Positions 53,359 through 60,537 of a stretch of DNA of 64,000 nucleotides are shown here, piece by piece. Each line of letters starts with the position of its first letter. The first letter of the stretch is position 1. The notes beneath the pieces are model-generated. The model did no database searches and was not told the origin of the DNA. It saw nothing but the letters and a program-made list of their open reading frames with translations. A program made the translations under genes and the position numbers. Source of the stretch: Roseiarcus sp963842835 (lineage in GTDB: Bacteria > Pseudomonadota > Alphaproteobacteria > Rhizobiales > Beijerinckiaceae); NCBI GenBank assembly GCA_963842835.1, contig CAWJIB010000007.1:496001-560000 (forward strand). Reading direction: 5' to 3'.

Positions 53359-55440
53359 TCAATTTCGACGTTCGCGCAACGCCATCACCGCGGCCAGCAT
53401 GACGAGCCCGTAAAGGATCGCGCGCGTGGCGTAGGGAAGCGTGGTGCCCGCGAGAAGCGTTTGCAGCGACGTGAGCAGCAGAACCCCGCCCAGCATGCCG
53501 AGATAGTGCCCTCTCCCGCCGGTGATCAGCGTTCCCCCGATCACCACTACCGCGATGGACGGCAAGAGGTAGTCGTCGCCCATGCCCAGGCTCGCCTGGC
53601 CCGAAAAGCCGGTGAGCATGACGCCGACGATGGCCGAGCAAAGGCCCGACAACATGTAAACGCCGATCAGCGTCCGGCCGACCGAGACTCCGGAAAGCGC
53701 CGCGACCCGCTCGCCGTTGCCGACGGCGTAGATGCGTCGCCCAAAAGCCGTGCGGCCCAGCAGCAGGACGGCGACGACGACGAACAGCAGGACAAAGACG
53801 ACGACGGGCGTCGCCATGAACTTCTGGTCGGTCATGAAGAGGCGCAGCAGCGGCGAGGAAAACCCGTCCGGCGTTCCATTGGAATAGACCAGCGCCGCGC
53901 CCTGAAGGATGCCGTTGACGGCGAGCGTCATGACGATGGGCGATATGCCGAGGAGAGCGATGCCGGCGCCGTTGACGAACCCGATGAGAACTCCGATGGC
54001 GAGCACGACCGGCAGCGCGTAGAGAAGCGCGCCATCCGATCCCTTCACCATGCCCGCGAGCAGAATGCCGCACAGGCCGATGGTCCATGGGAGAGACAGG
54101 TCCAGCCCGCCCGTCAAGATCACCGACCCCTGCCCCAAAGCGAGCACGGCCAGGAAAGAGGAGAGCACGATCAGCGAATTATAATAGGTCCAATGCACCG
54201 CCGCGTGACCCAGCACGAGTTCGGTGACGAGAACCACGGCTGCGAAGCACAGATAAGCCGGCGCCGCGAAGCGCAACGTTTCGGCGTGGCGCACGACGAA
54301 GGATGGCGGAGCGGCGCTCACAGACGCAGCGCCCTTGGAGGCACGGCTCATGGGGAGCTTGCGCGCCTCGAGACCCCGCTGGCTCGGCAGCAGCCCCCGC
54401 CGACGGGCGCCGATGCGCAGGATTACGCGCCTGGAATAACGGGCGAGCGGCGAGTTGCGGCTGAACGAGCCGGCGAGCACGGCGAGGATCAGGATCGTCC
54501 CTTCGGCGACGGTCGAATAATAGGCCGACACGTTGAGCTCGAGCAGAATGTTGACGACCATCATCAGGACGTAGGCGCCGAAAATCGTGCCGAGCGGGCC
54601 TCCGCGTCCCCCGCCCAGCGCTGTCCCGCCGACCACGACGGCCGCGAACATCTGCAGGAGCATCGGGTTGCCGACGAGCGGATCGCCCGATCCCGTTTGC
54701 GCGCTGATAAATACGCCGGCAAGCCCGTAACAGCCGCCCGCGATCACGTAGACCATGAACTCCACGAAACCGGTCGAGACGCCCGCCGCTCGAGCCGAGT
54801 CGCGATCGCTGCCGATGGCGTAGATCGCCGCGCCGAATCGGGTGCGCTTGAGCCATGTCCAGAGCGCCAGCAGCAAAACGATCAACAAAACAGGCTTCGG
54901 CAGAACGTTGGGAACGGCGTCGCCGATCATGAGATCGCTGAGCGCGGGCGAGAGCGCGCCGCCGGGCTTGTCCATCACCAGAAGCGTGATCCCCTGCAGG
55001 ATGAACATCGTCGACAGGGTCACCACGATCGGCTGCATGCGCAGAAACGCGACGAAGAAGCCGTTGAAGGCTCCCGACAACGCGCCGACGCCGACGCCGG
55101 CGAGCACGATGACCAACGGCGATATCGAGGGATCTTGAAACTTCGACGCCAAGGTCACATTGACGAGCGAAATCACAGCGCCGGCCGAAAGATCGAAGCC
55201 GCCGGAGAGGACGACGATCGTCTGTCCCGCCGCCGCCAAAGCGAGGGTGGCGCCGCTCGTCGCCATCGACGCCAGATCGTAGTAGCCGATCGAGACCGAA
55301 CTGAAGATCGCCACGGTCGACAGCAGCGCCGCGAAGGCGCCGACCGCGATCATCAGCCCGCGAAAGCGTCCGAGCCGACGCATGAACGCCGGGGCGCGAG
55401 GAAAGGCTCTCGGCAGCCGCGCTGCGCCGGCGGCGATCAC
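53359..55440 (-). CDS. CUT2-family sugar ABC transporter, two permeases fused in one polypeptide
   Basis: The product, about 693 residues, contains two RbsC-like permease halves. The first (about 20-330) has AAAGQTIVVLSGGFDLSAGAVISL and GSDRDSARAAGVSTGFVEFMVYVIAG. The second (about 370-690) has ALGQGSVILTGGLDLSLPWTIGL and GNGERVAALSGVSVGRTLIGVYMLSG. A basic linker (SRRVILRIGARRRG) joins them. GTG 55440 overlaps the ATPase stop (GTGA) and is my start; ATG 55383 (MRRLGRF) is the alternative. The fusion would form the whole pore, usually a dimer of single permeases. Confidence 0.9.
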   Translation of the reverse strand: MIAAGAARLPRAFPRAPAFMRRLGRFRGLMIAVGAFAALLSTVAIFSSVSIGYYDLASMATSGATLALAAAGQTIVVLSGGFDLSAGAVISLVNVTLASKFQDPSISPLVIVLAGVGVGALSGAFNGFFVAFLRMQPIVVTLSTMFILQGITLLVMDKPGGALSPALSDLMIGDAVPNVLPKPVLLIVLLLALWTWLKRTRFGAAIYAIGSDRDSARAAGVSTGFVEFMVYVIAGGCYGLAGVFISAQTGSGDPLVGNPMLLQMFAAVVVGGTALGGGRGGPLGTIFGAYVLMMVVNILLELNVSAYYSTVAEGTILILAVLAGSFSRNSPLARYSRRVILRIGARRRGLLPSQRGLEARKLPMSRASKGAASVSAAPPSFVVRHAETLRFAAPAYLCFAAVVLVTELVLGHAAVHWTYYNSLIVLSSFLAVLALGQGSVILTGGLDLSLPWTIGLCGILLAGMVKGSDGALLYALPVVLAIGVLIGFVNGAGIALLGISPIVMTLAVNGILQGAALVYSNGTPDGFSSPLLRLFMTDQKFMATPVVVFVLLFVVVAVLLLGRTAFGRRIYAVGNGERVAALSGVSVGRTLIGVYMLSGLCSAIVGVMLTGFSGQASLGMGDDYLLPSIAVVVIGGTLITGGRGHYLGMLGGVLLLTSLQTLLAGTTLPYATRAILYGLVMLAAVMALRERRN

Positions 55441-56996
55441 GCGGCCTTCTCCGCGCCGTCCGCCGTCCCCAGCGCGGCGCGCAAAATCGCCTCTTCCGAG
55501 AGGCGATCGCTGGGAATTTCCGCCGCGACTCTGCCGGCGTAAAAGACGAGGACCCGGTCCGCCAGATGCACGAGTTCGGGAACTTCGGTCGAATAGAACA
55601 ACACCGCGCCGCCGGCGTCGGCGTAGGCGCGAATGAGGCGGTAGAGTTCGCTCTTGGTGCCGACGTCGATGCCGCGGGTCGGATCGAAAAGCAGCAGGAC
55701 GCGGCTTTCGGCCAGCAGCCATTTGGCGATGGCGATCTTCTGCTGATTGCCGCCCGAGAAGGCGCCGGCGCGGGTCCACAAGGCGCGGCGGTCCACGTCG
55801 ACGAGGTCGAATACGCGCTCGACGGCCTTAGTCTCGGCGTCGCCGTCGATGAGGATCGTGCGAATGAACCGGTCGATCACCGGCAGCGAAACATTGTGCT
55901 TTCCCGTGAGTTTGAGGAAGAGCGCTTCGGTCTTGCGGTCCTCCGGCACCAAACTGATGCCGATGTTGGCGCGCACCGCGTCCTCGGGCGATGCGATCAC
56001 AATCGGCTCGCCGTCGACCCGCAGCGTTCCGCCGGCGAGATCCATCATTCCGAAACACGCCAGGAAGAGATCGAGTTGGCCCATGCCCTGAAGGCCCGCG
56101 ACGCCGATGATTTCACCGGCTCGCAGGCTGAACGAGGCCTCCTTCAGCTTGCCGAAAGTGGCCAACCCCTCCGCCCCCAACACCTCGGGCTCGACCTTGC
56201 CGGAAGGTTGCGGGCGGGGCGGAAAGGCGCGCGACAAGGACCGGCCGACGATCATGGCGATGACGGCGTCGTCGTCGAATTCCGCGACCGGCCCGCTGGC
56301 GATGTGCTGGCCGTTGCGCAGCACGGTCATGGCGTCGCAGAAGGCGCGCACTTCGCGCAGGCGGTGGGAAATGAAGACGATGGTCACGCCGCGGCTCTTC
56401 AGGTCGGCGATGATCTTGCCGAGCCAGTCGACGTCGCGGCCTGACAGCGTCGATGTCGGCTCGTCGAGGAGCAAGATGCGCGGCTTGCGAAAGATCGCCC
56501 TGGCGATTTCGATTTTTTGCTGAACGGCGAGATCGAGACCGCCGACCTCGTCGTCGAGCGCGACCTCGGCGATGTCGAGCGCCGCGAAATGTTCGCAGAC
56601 GAGATCCCGGGCGAGGCGGCGTCGGATCATGCCGGTGGGCCCGACCGGGCCATAGGGAAGAAGCATATTGTCGAGGACCGTGAGGTCCTTGATCAGCGTC
56701 ATCTCTTGAAACGCCGTCTGGATGCCGCGCAGATGCGCGAATCGCGGGCTCGACAGCCGCGTCTCCTCGTCAAACACCCGGAACCGGCCGCTGTCGGGCA
56801 GCGTCAAGCCGGACAGCAGCTTCACGATGGTCGATTTGCCGGCGCCGTTCTCGCCGAGCAGCGCATGGACGGTGCCGTCGGCGATCGCGAACGACGCGTC
56901 GTCGACCGCCACCGTCGCGCCATAAGCCTTGGAGATGCGCTCGACGGAGACCGCTGTGACGGGCGCCGGCGCGGCCGCGAGAGCTTCATGAATCAT
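55437..56996 (-). CDS. CUT2-family sugar ABC transporter, ATP-binding protein
   Basis: The 519-residue tandem NBD protein has Walker A GENGAGKST (48-56) and LLLDEPTSTLSGRDVDW in NBD1. Its first signature region is degenerate (LDLAVQQKIEIARAI). NBD2 has the degenerate GLQGMGQLDLF loop and an intact FSGGNQQKIAIAKWL signature. The start is ATG 56996; longer frames upstream have no support. It lies between the binding-protein and permease genes. Confidence 0.95.
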   Translation of the reverse strand: MIHEALAAAPAPVTAVSVERISKAYGATVAVDDASFAIADGTVHALLGENGAGKSTIVKLLSGLTLPDSGRFRVFDEETRLSSPRFAHLRGIQTAFQEMTLIKDLTVLDNMLLPYGPVGPTGMIRRRLARDLVCEHFAALDIAEVALDDEVGGLDLAVQQKIEIARAIFRKPRILLLDEPTSTLSGRDVDWLGKIIADLKSRGVTIVFISHRLREVRAFCDAMTVLRNGQHIASGPVAEFDDDAVIAMIVGRSLSRAFPPRPQPSGKVEPEVLGAEGLATFGKLKEASFSLRAGEIIGVAGLQGMGQLDLFLACFGMMDLAGGTLRVDGEPIVIASPEDAVRANIGISLVPEDRKTEALFLKLTGKHNVSLPVIDRFIRTILIDGDAETKAVERVFDLVDVDRRALWTRAGAFSGGNQQKIAIAKWLLAESRVLLLFDPTRGIDVGTKSELYRLIRAYADAGGAVLFYSTEVPELVHLADRVLVFYAGRVAAEIPSDRLSEEAILRAALGTADGAEKAA

Positions 56997-57056
56997 GGCG
57001 TGAACTCGACCCCGTGGCGGCTCGCCGCCGCGGCGCGGAAAAAGGAGGCCGGATGA

Positions 57057-57086
57057 GCTGACGGGCGCAGATCCGCGCCCGTCGGC
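57057..57086 (-). promoter_or_regulatory. Stem-loop between binding-protein and ATPase genes
   Basis: GCTGACGGGCGC (57057-57068) pairs with GCGCCCGTCGGC (57075-57086) in a 12-bp stem with one G-U-type pair and a 6-base loop. It lies just after the binding-protein stop. It has no following T-tract on the minus strand, so it probably stabilises the upstream mRNA rather than terminating it. Confidence 0.55.
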
Positions 57087-57105
57087 TCCGCCGAACGGAT
57101 TTCGC

Positions 57106-58245
57106 TTACGGCTCGGGCTGGCCGACGAGCGCGGCTTGCAGGCCGATCTCCGGAGTTTCCGGCGAGTAGATCGACGCGAACCAGCCCGGATTCGGCACCA
57201 GCGCCGGCGGGAAAGCATTGCAGCCGGCCTTCATTTCGGCCCAGGTGCCTTCCTTGCAATACTTGACCGTCTCGTTGGTGACGAGCGGAAGCGGCAGCGT
57301 GATCCGCTTCGGAATATCCTTGCCCTCCAGTTTCTCGACGGCGAGCTTCAACGCATAGCCGCCGGCGTAGGGCGGCGAGGCATAGGAAATGCGCGGCGCG
57401 CCCATCGGAGCGTACGTGCCGTTGGCGCCTTCGACCTCGGTGCCGGCCGGCAGCATCTGAATGCGTCCGCCGTTCGCGCCCTCGCCGGCGCAAGGCTTCA
57501 GCTGATCCGGCTTCTTGCCCACCTCGATTTGCATCGTGTTGGCGGTGTAGCAGCCGACCTGCGTCCACAGGCCGTCGATCTGATCCCAGTTTCGTGTCGC
57601 GAGAATCTTCGACAATTCCGTGCGCGCGACCGCCTGGCTCCACATGCCGACGGCTTCGGCCACGATCTTGATGTCGGGGTATTTCGCGAACACCTCTTTG
57701 GCGGCTTTCGTGCGCAGCGTGTCGACGGAGGTTCCCGGCACGCCGGTGATGGCGACTATGTTGCCTTTGCCCTTGAGCTGCTTGGCGAGCCACTCGGCCG
57801 TCACCCTGCCGGCCTCTTCCTGATCGATGGAAACGTTATAGGCGCACGGCTCGCTGATGTCGGCGTCATAGGCGATGATCATCACGCCCTTGTCGCAGGC
57901 GTTCTTGACGGCGGCGTTCAAAGCGGTCGGAGAAATCGGATAGACGATGATCGCCTGCGCGCCTTGCTGCACCATGGCGTTGATCTGCTGGATCTGGCGC
58001 TGCGCGTTGGGCCCGGCGACCTGCACCTCGAGATCGACCTTATCCGCATAATCCTTGTGCTGCGCCATGGCCTTGACCATGTTCGCCGCTTCCGCCTGCC
58101 AGTCGTTGCCGATGTAGCTCATGGAGAGGAAAATCTTGAACTTTTTGTCGGCCGCTTGAGCCGGGGCGGCGAGCGCGCCCACCATGCCGAGGCCAAGAGC
58201 GGCAACTCCGGCCCATTCTATCCACCTCGAGAATTTGGGCTTCAT
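57106..58245 (-). CDS. CUT2-family sugar ABC transporter, periplasmic substrate-binding protein
   Basis: The 379-residue product has a Sec signal peptide (about 1-32, GVAALGLGMVGALAAPAQA) and a type I binding fold: KIFLSMSYIGNDWQAEAANMVKAMAQ, NAMVQQGAQAIIVYPISPTALNAAVKNAC, and GNIVAITGVPGTSVDTLRTKAA. GGGGAG precedes ATG 58245. As first gene of the operon it is read from the palindrome-containing intergenic region shared with the GntR gene. It presents the sugar to the double-length permease. Confidence 0.94.
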   Translation of the reverse strand: MKPKFSRWIEWAGVAALGLGMVGALAAPAQAADKKFKIFLSMSYIGNDWQAEAANMVKAMAQHKDYADKVDLEVQVAGPNAQRQIQQINAMVQQGAQAIIVYPISPTALNAAVKNACDKGVMIIAYDADISEPCAYNVSIDQEEAGRVTAEWLAKQLKGKGNIVAITGVPGTSVDTLRTKAAKEVFAKYPDIKIVAEAVGMWSQAVARTELSKILATRNWDQIDGLWTQVGCYTANTMQIEVGKKPDQLKPCAGEGANGGRIQMLPAGTEVEGANGTYAPMGAPRISYASPPYAGGYALKLAVEKLEGKDIPKRITLPLPLVTNETVKYCKEGTWAEMKAGCNAFPPALVPNPGWFASIYSPETPEIGLQAALVGQPEP

Positions 58246-58335
58246 CGGTTTTCTCCCCTTTACGGCGCTTGGTTATCAAGGCGCGCATTATTTTGGCGCT
58301 ACGACCGCGAACATCGGTTGACCGCGCCTATTCAT

Positions 58336-58350
58336 TTGATCATAGATCAA
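58336..58350. promoter_or_regulatory. Perfect 15-bp palindrome, candidate GntR operator
   Basis: TTGATCATAGATCAA is a perfect 6+3+6 palindrome, followed by a further TGATC that partly repeats it. It lies between the divergent transporter operon (start 58245) and the GntR regulator gene (start 58446), where the operator of an FCD-type regulator is expected. Confidence 0.6.
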
Positions 58351-58445
58351 TGATCTGCGCTGGGCAAGCCCATCCGAGGCGTGCTACTGGAAATCAATCG
58401 GAGATTCGTCGCGGATCGGGTTCGAATGTCTCCAAGGACAGATGC

Positions 58446-59123
58446 ATGACGATTTCGGACGCTCGCCCTTTGGCGCTCTCGGTCACGCGCTTGCCGAAGG
58501 GCACGCTGCAGGACCACGTCTATCGGCAACTCTGCGAGATGATCCTCAGCGGAGAAATCGCGCCGGGGCAGCTCGTGACGATTCAAGCGCTGTCCGACGC
58601 TTTCGGGGTCAGCGCCATGCCGGTGCGCGAAGCTCTGCAGCGATTGACCGCCGCCAAAGTGCTCACGGTGATTTCAAGTCGATCCATCGGCATCCCGCTC
58701 CTGTCGAAGGAGCGATTGCTGGACCTCAAGCGCGTCCGGCTGGAGATCGAGAGTCTCGCCGCGGAATGGGCGGCGACGCGCGTCGGCGAGGCCGAGATCG
58801 CGCAACTGGAAAGCCTCGTGGGAAAGATGGCGGTCGCAGCGGTCGGCGACCGGAAAGATTACGTGCGTTACAATCGCGAGTTCCATTTCGTGATTTATCG
58901 CGCCGCCGGATCGGACGTGCTCTACGCGATCATCGAGAACCTTTGGTTGCAGATCAGCCCGTATTTCCATCTGCTGCACAACTCGGGCAACTACCACACG
59001 TCCAATGCGCAGCATGAGCTGATGTTGAGCGGCCTCAAGGCCTGCGATAGCGCTGCAGTGAGACAAGGCATTCGCAATGATATTGAAGCCGCCAGCAAGG
59101 TTCTGCTGGGCCTGCTCGATTGA
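58446..59123 (+). CDS. GntR-family transcriptional regulator (FCD type)
   Basis: The 225-residue product has an N-terminal winged helix (LQDHVYRQLCEMILSGEIAPGQLVTIQALSDAFGVSAMPVREALQRLTAAKVL) and an FCD domain with YNREFHFVIYRAAGS and a metal-type histidine in NAQHELMLSGL. ATG 58446 is favoured over an upstream start at 58269, which would extend through the operator. Divergent from the BKACE operon, it probably represses that operon and itself through the palindrome at 58336-58350. Confidence 0.92.
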   Translation: MTISDARPLALSVTRLPKGTLQDHVYRQLCEMILSGEIAPGQLVTIQALSDAFGVSAMPVREALQRLTAAKVLTVISSRSIGIPLLSKERLLDLKRVRLEIESLAAEWAATRVGEAEIAQLESLVGKMAVAAVGDRKDYVRYNREFHFVIYRAAGSDVLYAIIENLWLQISPYFHLLHNSGNYHTSNAQHELMLSGLKACDSAAVRQGIRNDIEAASKVLLGLLD

Positions 59124-59213
59124 CCGCCCGCCTCGCTCAGGGTGATTCAATTCACGGCGTTGTCACGTCGACGCGATGTTGCGACAGCCTCGCGACCGCC
59201 GTAGCCAAAGCGA

Positions 59214-59492
59214 ATGGCGAAAATCAGCTACGCTGGATATCGATTTCCGCCCGAGATCATTCGTCAGGCGATTTGGCTCTATCTTCGGTTCACACTGAGC
59301 TTTCGCGACGTCGAAGATTTGCTCGCGGAGCGCGGGATTGGGGTCTCTTACGAGACAGTCCGACGCTGGGTAAATCATTTTGGGCCGCTCATCGCAGCGG
59401 ACTTGCGAAAGCGCCGCCCCAAGCCGCATTCGATCTGGCATCTGGACGAAGTTTATCCGAAGATCGACGGCTGCATGGTCTATCTATGGCGC
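59214..59492 (+). mobile_element. IS6-family transposase, N-terminal fragment
   Basis: The first 93 residues of an IS6-family transposase are present: FPPEIIRQAIWLYLRFTLSFRDVEDLLAERGI, the helix-turn-helix VSYETVRRWVNHFGP, and the first DDE aspartate region HSIWHLDEVYPKIDG ending at MVYLWR. The sequence then switches abruptly to antisense mtnA at about 59492, so the remaining catalytic residues are lost. Left-end sequence of the element probably lies within 59140-59213, but I could not identify a terminal repeat. Confidence 0.88.
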
Positions 59493-60238
59493 CGCGCCCC
59501 TGCACGAAGGCGACTTCGTCGCCGTCGCGCTCTTCGATCGGGATTTCCTTTACGCCGTCGCGAACCGTCCAGTCGATCGTCGGCGAAGGCAGCGCGACAT
59601 AAAAAGGCACGCCGTTGTCCCTGGCGGCGAGCGCCTTGAGATAAGTGCCGATCTTGTTGCAGACATCGCCGTTGGCGGTGGTCCGGTCGGTCCCGACGAT
59701 TACGATGTCGACCAAGCCGTGCTGCATCAGATGGCCGCCGGCGTTGTCGACGATGAGCGTATGGGGAACGCCGTGATTGTTCACCTCCCATGCGGTGAGA
59801 TGAGCCCCCTGGTTGCGTGGACGCGTTTCATCGACATAGACATGCACCGGCACGCCTTGTTCCATCGCCAGATAGATCGGCGCTGTGGCCGTGCCGTAAT
59901 CCACCGTCGCAAGCCACCCCGCGTTGCAATGGGTGAGGATGTTCACCCGCTCACCCGACTTCTTGCTGGCGGCGAGGCGGCGAATGATCTCCAGGCCGTT
60001 GAGGCCAATGCCGCGGTTGAGCGCGACGTCTTCAGCGGCGATTTCGCCCGCGCGCGCATAGGCTGCGGCGGCGCGCGCGTCGGGCGCCAGCGGACGCAAC
60101 CAATTACGCATTTCGTCGAGCGCCCAACGCAGATCGATCGCTGTGGGACGCGTTTCGTGTAGCCTTCCCCATGCGGCGTCGAGCGCCGCGTCGCTGGCGT
60201 CCTCGCGCATCGCGATCGCTACGCCATAGGCGGCGGTC
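59493..60238 (-). pseudogene. mtnA: S-methyl-5-thioribose-1-phosphate isomerase gene, truncated at both ends
   Basis: About 248 residues of MtnA remain, from TAAYGVAIAMREDASDAAL through RGIGLNGLEIIR, ILTHCNAGWLATVDYGTA (catalytic cysteine region) and VIVGTDRTTANGDV (catalytic aspartate) to IEERDGDEVAFVQG. The N-terminal 60 or so residues and the last 50 or so are missing. The 3' end is cut by the IS6 fragment and the 5' end is joined to an mtnK fragment. A frame is still open from ATG 60240, but the fold is incomplete. MtnA belongs to the methionine salvage pathway. Confidence 0.85.
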
Positions 60239-60361
60239 ATCGAGTTGCGGAGACGTGTGACGGTTCATCTTGACGTCAAAATAGGGATCGGAGAAAACCA
60301 AGCTCTCCGTGATGTCGCACAGCGCGATATTGTCGGCGAAAAGCGCCAGATCGGCATACCG
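60239..60361 (-). pseudogene. mtnK: 5-methylthioribose kinase fragment
   Basis: About 40 residues match an internal segment of MtnK: RYADLALFADNIALCDITES, then VFSDPYFDVKMNRHTSPQLD. Family members share a VFSDPY and NRWTSPYLD-like motif here. The fragment passes directly into mtnA sequence at about 60238. mtnK normally lies next to mtnA, so one deletion probably removed the end of mtnK and the start of mtnA. Upstream, 60362-60537 shows no recognisable sequence. Confidence 0.65.
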
Positions 60362-60537
60362 TTGTCGGTCGGTCCGACGTGATTGGCAATGCTTGCCGCT
60401 GCTGCCCTGCCCCGCCCAGCGCCTGCTGCCACTCTTGCCAGAAGCCGCCACGGCAAGCTCATCGAGACCTTCAACGCTTTCGTTTTGGTCGTAGCCATCC
60501 GGATCTGGATCAAATTTGTCCACGCGACCCAGTCGCA

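Noticed and set aside
53461..55542. 693-residue open frame antisense to the fused permease
   Set aside because: It is acidic/basic low-complexity (many DE, RR and QQ runs), matches no family and mirrors a real membrane protein gene. Such antisense frames are common in GC-rich DNA.
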